From a virus: a DNA stretch of 64,000 nucleotides. Under the pieces are notes generated by a model that was given only the letters and a program-made list of their open reading frames with translations, made no database searches and was not told the origin of the DNA. A program made the position numbers and the translations under genes. The stretch covers positions 1-64,000 of IMG/VR virus record IMGVR_UViG_3300025316_000016, one strand, 5' to 3'. Below, one piece after another: positions 57,901-64,000 of this stretch (the first letter of the stretch is position 1; each line of letters starts with the position of its first letter).

Positions 57901-58666
57901 ACCCCAAATCTTCACACGTAATGATGAATGATTTGACGAATTTTGATCTAACTATATCGGCGGTATCGAATTGTATTAATGTAAACTCGTTCATGGCATT
58001 AGCAACAGATAACATAGAATTAAACCCAGTAGAATCATTTCTAGTTTTTAGCAAATCTGTCTGAGAATAATCACCACAAAGGATTATTTTAGTATTTTTT
58101 CCTAATCGTGTCATAATGGTTTTAATTTCCGCCCAATTAGCATTCTGGATTTCATCAAATATTATTATACTATTATCGAATGTTGTGCCTCTAAGAAAGC
58201 TTGAGCTGACGAATTCTATGTGGTTTTGTTCGACCAATCGGGAATATGCATCCTTACGATTAAATAATTCTGCACACAATTTCATATAAGGGTCACTATA
58301 TACTGCCAGTTTTTCATCGGCATCACCCGGAAGATATCCCAATTCCCTTGTTGGGACACATGTCCTTATGATAACAACTTTTTGAAAACTATTGCCTTTG
58401 TCTAAAACCTGTTCTAGTGCTCGATAAAGTGATATTGCGGTCTTACCTGTTCCGGCAGAACCGTACAACATAATAGCTTCATCTTCATTGGCGTATGCCT
58501 CGAAGAATAATTTCTGGTTCTTTGTTAATGGTTTAAATGTTTTTAAATCCTCTATTCGTAACTTGAGTCTATTTGATGGTGGTGCTGATCGGTCATTACT
58601 TGCTTGGTATTTTGATAAATCTTCAAAATGTGTGTCCACTAGTCGAGATGCCGGTTTACGAGCCAT
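57896..58666 (-). CDS. phoH: PhoH-like ATPase
   Basis: 256 residues from ATG 58666 with an AAGGA site; a longer frame lacks one. Walker A GSAGTGKT at 69-76, Walker B IIIFDEIQN near 150, and RTCVPTRELGYLPGD, the PhoH signature. The N-terminal 45 residues are basic. PhoH proteins are frequent in aquatic phages; the role in phage is not settled (RNA helicase/nuclease activity has been shown for related host PhoH2-type proteins). Its 3' end overlaps a late promoter. Confidence 0.92.
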   Translation of the reverse strand: MARKPASRLVDTHFEDLSKYQASNDRSAPPSNRLKLRIEDLKTFKPLTKNQKLFFEAYANEDEAIMLYGSAGTGKTAISLYRALEQVLDKGNSFQKVVIIRTCVPTRELGYLPGDADEKLAVYSDPYMKLCAELFNRKDAYSRLVEQNHIEFVSSSFLRGTTFDNSIIIFDEIQNANWAEIKTIMTRLGKNTKIILCGDYSQTDLLKTRNDSTGFNSMLSVANAMNEFTLIQFDTADIVRSKFVKSFIITCEDLGL

Positions 58667-58757
58667 AATTTTCCTTGTTAGTTTGGGGGAATGTGCCAGA
58701 ACATTTTCCAGCACTAATTATATATGAGTTTCCTATTTTGGTTAATATTTTCTCCAT
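58656..58757 (-). CDS. Possible micro-protein upstream of phoH
   Basis: 33 codons, beginning MEKILTKIGNSYIISAG and ending QTNKENYGS, with its stop inside the first codons of phoH. Fills most of the 126-base gap. No clear ribosome site and no relatives known to me, so coding is doubtful; it may only couple phoH translation. Confidence 0.35.
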   Translation of the reverse strand: MEKILTKIGNSYIISAGKCSGTFPQTNKENYGS

Positions 58758-58792
58758 AGCTAGTTTTTGTGTGTTATAAATCAATAACTTAG

Positions 58793-59074
58793 CTACCATT
58801 CTCTAGGACATATCGTTTTGTGTCCGGACTTCATAGTATTTTCGCCTACCCTCTCCATCATAGGTCGCACAACGTATTTTTCAAATGACGAATCTGCCTT
58901 TTTAGTTCCTGGCACACTCATTCTCATAGCATCAGAAAGTACTGGCAAATGTGCAGCACCAAAATACATTTCTAGATCAGGGTTAGCTGCTTTGAATTCC
59001 TCTAGTTTAGTATAAGACATAGAGTATTCTTTCACTTCACCAGTAACTTTGTTCATAAAATCGTAGTCGCTCAT
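58793..59074 (-). CDS. Conserved phage protein (paralogue of the next small gene)
   Basis: 93 residues: SDYDFMNKVTGEVKEYSMSY, TKLEEFKAANPDLEMYFGA, then KKADSSFEKYVVRPMMERVG and a basic Cys-containing end. The Y(D/E)(F/Y)MNKxTxE start and LxxFxxxNPxLE motif recur in the 57-residue protein upstream. Such FmdB-like N-terminal patterns are common in T4- and T7-like phages, function unknown. Start overlaps the upstream stop (ATGA). Confidence 0.7.
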   Translation of the reverse strand: MSDYDFMNKVTGEVKEYSMSYTKLEEFKAANPDLEMYFGAAHLPVLSDAMRMSVPGTKKADSSFEKYVVRPMMERVGENTMKSGHKTICPREW

Positions 59075-59244
59075 TGTATATCCTCATAAAACACATCATT
59101 TAAAATATTTTCGATAATTGTCGGCATTCTTGGTGCTCTTTCTAAAGTTGGATTATCTATCAAAAATTGATCGTAATCTTTATTAGGTAGTCTAACCCAT
59201 ATGCTCTCGTTGGTCTCCTTGTTCATGTACTCATATCGAGGCAC
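59071..59244 (-). CDS. Small paralogue with GTG start
   Basis: 57 residues from GTG 59244, preceded by AGGAAT. It begins MPRYEYMNKETNESIWVRL and continues YDQFLIDNPTLERAPRM, aligning with the N-terminal half of the next gene. Too short to have been noticed by most length cut-offs; overlap at both ends supports coding. Confidence 0.7.
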   Translation of the reverse strand: MPRYEYMNKETNESIWVRLPNKDYDQFLIDNPTLERAPRMPTIIENILNDVFYEDIQ

Positions 59245-59253
59245 AATATATTC

Positions 59254-60588
59254 CTATTTAAATTTCCAATCGTTGCAATAATCAAATTTGTGTAACTGCT
59301 TTAATCTATCTTCACATGAGTCACCGATATCTGTACGATATGCAGGATCATTACCTAATTTTACCTGTTTCACTACTTTATAAGCAGCATCTTTTGCCTG
59401 TGTTATCGTGTCGCCAATGCCCATACACACACATATGTAAGTACCAGCAGTGCCCCACTCAGGGTAGTTTTCTACAACTTCATCATCAACCATCTTAATA
59501 GTAGATGATAGCTTGATTTCACACGGTGATACCATAGAAATGTCTTTCACATCATCAGTGATTACCGGATAATCTAGATAGTCTTCGATAGGTTTCTTTG
59601 CAAATGGGAAGTCTGAACACGCCATGACAACACCAAGAGCAGTCTCGCCGCCAATAATTTCAAATGTGTCCTTCCCATTGATTAGATCGACCATCCATTG
59701 AGCAGGATCACCAACGATTAATGATTGTTGAATATTGTGTATAGGGTAGCCTGGACGTTGTGTAAATTCCATTGGCCAAGGAGTACCATCGTTTTCATCT
59801 ACTATAACACTAATATCAACGAAACCAACATATTTCAATTCGTGCAATAGCTTTTCTAGGGGTTTCAGCATTATATCAGCTAGTTTAGAATCTTTAGTGT
59901 ATCTTAGCGCCGTCCCCATTTCTCCAGTGCTAACACCAAGATCCCCGTTCATCAGTTTCTTGTGCTCGAAGTTCTCACAGAACACGCTATTGAATCCATT
60001 AGGACCAAACATACCCATAACAGCAAGTTCAGTACCTTTCTTGAATTCTTGAAGAATGAACTTCGTGATACCTGCTTTCTTACCAACTTTCTTCATACGA
60101 GTAAGAAACCCGATCATGTCTGCTGGATCTTTAGCTAGATACGTTAAAGATTTATCTTCTACAGATCCACAAGGTTTGCAGCAGTATCTATTTGGATTTG
60201 CTTTGACGAAAGCTATTGCTTGGTCATAATTGGAAAATTCGGTTGATGGTATTACTTTGTTGCCACAATCTTTTATAGCGTTTTGACCATACATTCTATC
60301 TACTTCTAATCGTGCAGATCTTTTATCTGGTCCAAAAACTGGCAACCCTTTTTTGCGAAGTTCTAGAACTTCATCCATGAAATCTACATTATCTGCCACG
60401 AATATCAAATCGCAGTGTTGTGCATATGATTTAGCTTGTTGCCAGTTGTCGAACTTGTCAACAAGTCCTTGGCCAATGGGTTCGGCGATAGGTCCTACTG
60501 TGATTAATTTAACTGTGTGTCCAGCGGCGATGCAGTCTAGGCACCAGTGCACACTTAGTGCATATGGATCGATACTCAAGATATTCAA
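59254..60588 (-). CDS. PurD-like ATP-grasp ligase (phosphoribosylamine-glycine ligase family)
   Basis: 444 residues, about the size of bacterial PurD (430). N-terminal Rossmann-like part (MNILSIDPYALSVHW; CDLIFVADNVDFMDEVLEL), ATP-grasp middle (YCCKPCGSVEDKS, FILQEFKKGTELAVMG, GFVDISVIVDENDGTPWPMEFTQRPGYP) and a C-terminal GARS-C-like region (VACSDFPFAKKP, TAGTYICVCMGIGDTI). PurD adds glycine to phosphoribosylamine in purine synthesis. The N-terminal P-loop-like GSGGREHA of PurD is not evident, so the substrate may differ. Auxiliary metabolic gene. Confidence 0.8.
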   Translation of the reverse strand: MNILSIDPYALSVHWCLDCIAAGHTVKLITVGPIAEPIGQGLVDKFDNWQQAKSYAQHCDLIFVADNVDFMDEVLELRKKGLPVFGPDKRSARLEVDRMYGQNAIKDCGNKVIPSTEFSNYDQAIAFVKANPNRYCCKPCGSVEDKSLTYLAKDPADMIGFLTRMKKVGKKAGITKFILQEFKKGTELAVMGMFGPNGFNSVFCENFEHKKLMNGDLGVSTGEMGTALRYTKDSKLADIMLKPLEKLLHELKYVGFVDISVIVDENDGTPWPMEFTQRPGYPIHNIQQSLIVGDPAQWMVDLINGKDTFEIIGGETALGVVMACSDFPFAKKPIEDYLDYPVITDDVKDISMVSPCEIKLSSTIKMVDDEVVENYPEWGTAGTYICVCMGIGDTITQAKDAAYKVVKQVKLGNDPAYRTDIGDSCEDRLKQLHKFDYCNDWKFK

Positions 60589-60604
60589 TTTACTCTCCGA
60601 TAAA

Positions 60605-60638
60605 TGTCTAATATATCAGTATTTAGACATATTAGACA
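60605..60638 (-). promoter_or_regulatory. Inverted repeat with three TGTCTAA half-sites (operator candidate)
   Basis: Perfect 10-bp arms tgtctaatat (60,605-60,614) and atattagaca (60,629-60,638), 14 bases apart. A third half-site, ttagaca at 60,623-60,629, also pairs with the first. It lies 17 bases upstream of the PurD-like gene; no T-tail, so an operator seems likelier than a terminator. Confidence 0.6.
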
Positions 60639-60653
60639 CTCGTGTTGAACTGC

Positions 60654-60968
60654 TTAAATTTTAGGTGGTCTACCGCGACCTCGTGGTGATTCTGCCACAG
60701 CATCATCCAATACCGGATATTCTTCCAGAGTTGGACCTTTTAATGACTGCACTCTCTTTGCAATATCATCTGACGATATTGTTTGTACGATGAACTGCTT
60801 AAACTCGTGGTACCCATTAGTGACATTCATTGGCGCGACACTAGTATCTTTGGTGAAGAACAACGCACACCCACCAACACTCAGTGGTGCAACTTCAATG
60901 ACAGCATCCAAATCAATAATACACAAACACCCTTTATCTTTACTAAAAACTTCTACCTTCACGCCCAT
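60654..60968 (-). CDS. Small protein with AT-hook-like C terminus
   Basis: 104 residues. Beta-like N-terminal half (VKVEVFSKDKGCLCIIDLDAV; ALFFTKDTSVAP), helical middle and a C-terminal SPRGRGRPPKI that matches the AT-hook core (GRP flanked by basic residues). Could bind the minor groove of the AT-rich phage or host DNA. No family recognised; overlap of one base with the upstream gene. Confidence 0.65.
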   Translation of the reverse strand: MGVKVEVFSKDKGCLCIIDLDAVIEVAPLSVGGCALFFTKDTSVAPMNVTNGYHEFKQFIVQTISSDDIAKRVQSLKGPTLEEYPVLDDAVAESPRGRGRPPKI

Positions 60969-61264
60969 TAATTACTCCTCATAGTTGAAAAAAACTCATA
61001 CACCTTCATTGATATATCAGATACAAACATATGTATAACATCGAAATACATGTACGACAAGGCACCAAAAATCGTCACCACGCCCGATAAACACAAAAGT
61101 AATGCTATAGACTCACTTCTATACCATTCAATCTCAAGTTCTATCATATCTCTCTGTGCTAGAAAGACATAATTCTCACCATCATCTTTTAGTATATCCA
61201 CATTTAGTGCTGACAGTCTTTTATTGGCATACCACCAATAGTATGGAGCAAATAATTTATTCAC
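60968..61264 (-). CDS. Small membrane protein (GTG start)
   Basis: 98 residues from GTG 61264 overlapping the upstream stop. Aromatic N terminus (FAPYYWWYANKR), acidic middle (LEIEWYRSESI), one strong hydrophobic segment at about 53-75 (ALLLCLSGVVTIFGALSYMY) and a second weaker helix. Predicted inner-membrane protein; could be a holin-like or envelope factor, but nothing specific supports that. Confidence 0.6.
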   Translation of the reverse strand: MNKLFAPYYWWYANKRLSALNVDILKDDGENYVFLAQRDMIELEIEWYRSESIALLLCLSGVVTIFGALSYMYFDVIHMFVSDISMKVYEFFSTMRSN

Positions 61265-61422
61265 CAGTAATTCTCACTAAGTTCAAAAGGTTTCTTTGAT
61301 TTTTGTTTATTGGGTTTGCGGACAGATCTAGGTTCATATCCAGCAAGTTTTTCTTTATTTCTACGAATACCACAGTCATCTTCTCGACTTCTTTTTGGTA
61401 ATACATAATCATCTATATTCAT
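61261..61422 (-). CDS. Small basic hypothetical protein
   Basis: 53 residues from ATG 61422; an upstream TTG is possible but weaker. Very basic centre (LPKRSREDDCGIRRNKEKL; RKPNKQKSKKPF). No family recognised. Tightly packed between two other small genes. Confidence 0.55.
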   Translation of the reverse strand: MNIDDYVLPKRSREDDCGIRRNKEKLAGYEPRSVRKPNKQKSKKPFELSENYW

Positions 61423-61429
61423 TTCGTTC

Positions 61430-61645
61430 TCAAAAATCCCATACAATTTCTAACTTCTTTATGTGTTGATAGTCTTCCAGCGCATCATTGATATTGCTTT
61501 TGTTCGGTGGAATGAACACATAATCAATATCACCTTCTTTTGCTGCAAGCTTTTCGTTTAGGTATTCTATTGCCTCTAATGCTGTACTAAAGGTTTTCAT
61601 GTCCTTGTTATTAGCTAGGACGGGTCTGCACACGTATTTTATCAT
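61430..61645 (-). CDS. Small hypothetical protein
   Basis: 71 residues from ATG 61645, preceded by AAAGAGA (a longer in-frame TTG start at 61,663 lacks such a site). IKYVCRPVLANNKDMKTFST, then ALEAIEYLNEKLAAKEGD and YVFIPPNKSN: an alpha/beta pattern typical of small phage regulators, no function known. First leftward gene of its cluster. Confidence 0.6.
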   Translation of the reverse strand: MIKYVCRPVLANNKDMKTFSTALEAIEYLNEKLAAKEGDIDYVFIPPNKSNINDALEDYQHIKKLEIVWDF

Positions 61646-61675
61646 GTATATTCTCTTTATCAAATACTAATTTGT

Positions 61676-61683
61676 TATAAATA
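61676..61683 (+). promoter_or_regulatory. T4-type late promoter for the GIY-YIG gene
   Basis: Exact plus-strand TATAAATA about 60 bases upstream of the start at 61,744, in the divergent gap. Gives the endonuclease its own late promoter, independent of the leftward neighbours. Confidence 0.8.
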
Positions 61684-61743
61684 GTTATAGGTCGCGATAC
61701 TAGACATATCCACCTATTCTAATAACTTACTAGGAGTATCAGC

Positions 61744-62352
61744 ATGAGTATATATGTACCAACATATCTTTATGTCAAACATCATTCAGTTACAGGTCTA
61801 AAATACTTCGGTATGACCACCAGAACAGATCCAATTAAATATCTAGGGTCTGGTAAATACTGGAGATCTCACACCAAGAAACATGGAGTAACGTTCGTTG
61901 AAACCTTGTGGTTAAAATTATTCGATACCCAAGAATTACTAACAGATTTCGCATTATTATTTTCAGAACATTGGGACATAGCAAATTCCAATGACTGGGC
62001 TAATCTTATACCAGAAAACGGTGTGGGTGGTGTGCGAGGGCTTGTACATTCGGACGAATCTAAATTAAAGATGTCACTATCTAAGCTCGGCATACCAACA
62101 AAACCACATTCAGCAGAAACCAAATTAAAAATGTCTATCTCACACAAAGGTAAAATTCATTCACCGGAACATGTGGAAAAGATTGCAGCAACCAAAAGAG
62201 GCATACCTCAACCAATTGAACGAAATTTACTACAATCTATCGCCACGAAAGGAATACCAAAACCAATATTGATGTGTCCGCATTGTAATAAAGTTGGTGG
62301 TATTCCGGGTATATATAGATGGCACTTTAATAACTGTAAGTTAAGGGTATGA
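61744..62352 (+). CDS. GIY-YIG-like homing endonuclease (Seg-type) with C-terminal zinc motif
   Basis: 202 residues. N-terminal core TYLYVKHHSVTGLKYFGMTT (residues 6-25) followed by YLGSGKYWRSHTKKHG (34-49), a Seg-like variant of GIY-YIG. NUMOD3-like repeats: HSDESKLKMSLSKLG, HSAETKLKMSISHKG, HSPEHVEKIAATKRG. The C terminus CPHCNKVGG...RWHFNNCK is the same zinc-finger-like motif as in the endonuclease at 4544. Only gene on the plus strand in this region. 12 bases at its end overlap the converging small gene. Confidence 0.85.
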   Translation: MSIYVPTYLYVKHHSVTGLKYFGMTTRTDPIKYLGSGKYWRSHTKKHGVTFVETLWLKLFDTQELLTDFALLFSEHWDIANSNDWANLIPENGVGGVRGLVHSDESKLKMSLSKLGIPTKPHSAETKLKMSISHKGKIHSPEHVEKIAATKRGIPQPIERNLLQSIATKGIPKPILMCPHCNKVGGIPGIYRWHFNNCKLRV

Positions 62353-62529
62353 TTCGCGCCCCCACTCTACATATTCTCTCGTTTTTGGATTAAAATAATT
62401 TCCGTTTGTAGGATCATAATAATGGACAGTGCCGAATATTCTAATCGGCCCAATAAACCCTTCTCTCTTAGTATAACCATCTAAATCCCCACATGTATCT
62501 TTTGCTATCGGTTTGAACTGAAGTTTCAT
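62341..62529 (-). CDS. Small hypothetical protein
   Basis: 62 residues: LQFKPIAKDTCGDLDGYTKR, FIGPIRIFGTVHYYDP, NPKTREYVEWGRESYP. Beta-rich and aromatic; its 3' end converges on the GIY-YIG gene with a 12-base overlap. Family unknown. Confidence 0.6.
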   Translation of the reverse strand: MKLQFKPIAKDTCGDLDGYTKREGFIGPIRIFGTVHYYDPTNGNYFNPKTREYVEWGRESYP

Positions 62530-62536
62530 GTGTTCC

Positions 62537-63613
62537 TTATTTGATAGTTGTCAACAAAACTACATCACAATTAATCCTCCCATTCAAAGGAGACGCGACA
62601 GATGTGATGTTAGCCATAATCTTTTTAAGAATCGTTTTCTTACCCTTCACAACATCAGGTATAACTTCCAGTGGCTTCCTTACTATTTTATTTATGGATA
62701 ATGTTTCGTCATAATTCTCAATGGTAGTACCTTTGACACTCAAACCAGCCCCATCCTTAGCAACATATACACCTAGCTTTCTGGTTTTAGTATTGAACAC
62801 CCATAGTGACTGACACCCAATAATACTCTCTGGTTTGACCGACACAATCTTATATTCAGGATCATCTTTCTTGAATACAAGTTTCAGTATCTTCTTGGAT
62901 AACGGAACCACTTTCTTCTTGCGTGGTATTTTAGCGACCTTTGCATTAGAAGTAAACTTATTACAATCTGCCAACACTAATTGCAGAAACTGATTAAGCT
63001 TCTTTATTTCGGTCTTGTTGTAGTTCGAGTACCCCTCAACGAGCTGTTCATCTTTACCAGCAACAACTTCTTTAACCTCAATACTTAATGGTTTAAAATG
63101 GTCGATGATTTGTTTTGTATGAACAGCCTTACACACTTGCGCTGATAGAAACTCATACACTTTTAATGTGTAATCACGTATATCAATAGCATCCTCGATG
63201 GTGTTGATGATCTCTGTACAATGGTTGTATATCTTATCCTGGAGAGATACCTTTGGTTTAGTGGGTATCGTGTCGGGTTTATCCACTACTGGAGCAATAT
63301 AATTGAACAGCTCATTGATCCTAACATCGATCCAAGAGATTTGTTCAAGTGTTGGTTGGTATCCACGAGAGATCATTCTAACAACATACCCAACATTTTT
63401 GACTTCCCATTCTGAAACTGATGATATTTTACTAATCATCTTTGGGTCGTATTTGTTGAGTTTCATGTGTGTCACAAGATACACACGAGAATCTTTGTAG
63501 TCCTTCGTGCGAGAATACCAACTTAGACACTCAGTGAAATTGTATGTGTTATCGAATGACGGCTCTTTACCATATACAAGATCATCAATGTTTACACGTT
63601 TCTTTTCAGCCAT
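62537..63613 (-). CDS. Conserved phage protein of unknown function
   Basis: 358 residues from ATG 63613 (start MAEKKRVNIDDL), directly after the upstream stop; a slightly longer frame is less likely. The N-terminal half is helical (SWYSRTKDYKDSRVYLVTHM), the centre has a Lys-rich linker (AKIPRKKKVVPLSKK), and the C-terminal half is beta-rich (CQSLWVFNTKTRKLGVYVA). Similar proteins are common in T4-like aquatic phages, with no known role. Its neighbours are replication-side genes. Confidence 0.65.
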   Translation of the reverse strand: MAEKKRVNIDDLVYGKEPSFDNTYNFTECLSWYSRTKDYKDSRVYLVTHMKLNKYDPKMISKISSVSEWEVKNVGYVVRMISRGYQPTLEQISWIDVRINELFNYIAPVVDKPDTIPTKPKVSLQDKIYNHCTEIINTIEDAIDIRDYTLKVYEFLSAQVCKAVHTKQIIDHFKPLSIEVKEVVAGKDEQLVEGYSNYNKTEIKKLNQFLQLVLADCNKFTSNAKVAKIPRKKKVVPLSKKILKLVFKKDDPEYKIVSVKPESIIGCQSLWVFNTKTRKLGVYVAKDGAGLSVKGTTIENYDETLSINKIVRKPLEVIPDVVKGKKTILKKIMANITSVASPLNGRINCDVVLLTTIK

Positions 63614-63614
63614 G

Positions 63615-63995
63615 TCAATATACAATTTCCATAGAAGTTACTGAATCAACTCTAAATGATCTGTAACCATCGTTCTCTACATCGAATACCACGACCACAT
63701 TATCATTAATCGCTTTTCTTTCTTGTGTTTCAGAAATTAGCTCGATATCGACACCAGATGGATCAACTTCTTTTTGTGGTAGGTATTGGTCTAATAATGT
63801 ACCTTTCAATACGCGAACATCGCCGTTAACTTTCGTGAATGTAATATTAGCAACGTTATTATGTAGTATATCAATAATCTCATCTCTGTTCATAGTTTTC
63901 TCTTTCTTACCCCAAATTAAGTCCCAATTGGCGTTGAATTTGTCTGTATCCACCGCCCTAGCATTACTACCTTTACCACCAGCCCACGCTGCCAT
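63615..63995 (-). CDS. Fusion of an AGGKGS peptide and a DUF2693-type domain
   Basis: 126 residues. Residues 1-33 (AAWAGGKGSNARAVDTDKF; NWDLIWGKKEK) match small phage peptides that normally end after a DxIxGKK motif. Residues 35-126 begin MNRDEIIDILHNNVANITFTK and match a small SH3-like phage family (TKVNGDVRVLKGTL; VVVVFDVENDGYRSFRVDSV). No stop separates them; an internal ATG at 63893 preceded by GAG could allow separate translation. Fused or coupled; function unknown. Confidence 0.6.
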   Translation of the reverse strand: MAAWAGGKGSNARAVDTDKFNANWDLIWGKKEKTMNRDEIIDILHNNVANITFTKVNGDVRVLKGTLLDQYLPQKEVDPSGVDIELISETQERKAINDNVVVVFDVENDGYRSFRVDSVTSMEIVY

Positions 63996-64000
63996 AATTT

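Noticed and set aside
60605-60638. Terminator for the genes upstream
   Set aside because: The stem is AT-rich with a 14-base loop and no T run follows in either direction; operator is the better reading.
1-64000. tRNA genes
   Set aside because: I saw no cloverleaf-like pattern with GTTCRANNC in the intergenic gaps, which are nearly all under 180 bases; a tRNA scan would settle it.

Overview
The window is about 64 kb of an AT-rich T4-like myovirus genome (class Caudoviricetes, Straboviridae/Kyanoviridae-type core). The evidence is a nearly complete, largely syntenic set of T4 morphogenesis genes: 21, 20, 19, 18, 17, 16, 15, 14, 13, 8, 7, 6, 25, a split gp5-like hub/spike, a gp27-like hub, 53, 48, 4, 54 and 26. 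It is joined to T4 replication and late-transcription genes (32, 59, 33) and to T4 late promoters (TATAAATA). The fibre content and small accessory genes resemble phages of aquatic bacteria. A murein-lipoprotein-like gene, an exported nuclease and an exported SleB-type hydrolase point to a Gram-negative host. The host itself cannot be named from the sequence.

Layout. 1-13,870 (minus strand): head and tail-tube module, from prohead protease to neck proteins. It is interrupted by homing endonucleases after gp21, between gp19 and gp20, and inside gp17. 13,934-25,611 (minus): fibre and accessory virion cassette, with repeat-rich fibres, two S74 intramolecular chaperone domains, a run of small proteins with a shared C-terminal tag, and an HNH endonuclease beside a gene fragment. 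25,611-45,817 (minus): baseplate and proximal fibre module. 45,829-52,439 (plus): gp4, a gp2-like candidate, gp54, gp26 with a probable -1 frameshift extension, then two large tape-measure-region proteins, one carrying a lysozyme domain. 52,448-64,000 (mostly minus): replication, late-activation, lysis and accessory genes (gp32, lipoprotein, HAD phosphatase, gp59, gp33, SleB hydrolase, exported nuclease, PhoH, PurD-like ATP-grasp enzyme, small proteins), with one more GIY-YIG endonuclease on the plus strand.

How it works together. gp33 encoded here, with a gp55 presumably encoded elsewhere, would fire the TATAAATA promoters that precede most structural blocks. gp32 and gp59 serve replication. 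A strong sigma70-type promoter with an extended -10 drives the sleB/33/59/HAD/lipoprotein/32 operon, which ends at a clear terminator.

The most striking features are: (i) a fractured terminase large subunit, in which an atypically split intein interrupts the Walker A loop and a free-standing GIY-YIG endonuclease with its own embedded late promoter lies between the halves; (ii) a probable -1 frameshift at a U UUU UUC site at the end of gp26, giving a tail-chaperone-like extension just before the tape-measure region; (iii) a phage-borne Lpp/OprI-like lipoprotein; (iv) two putative capsid-targeted internal proteins sharing an N-terminal targeting peptide, one with a DnaJ-like zinc motif; and (v) six mobile endonuclease genes or remnants in 64 kb.
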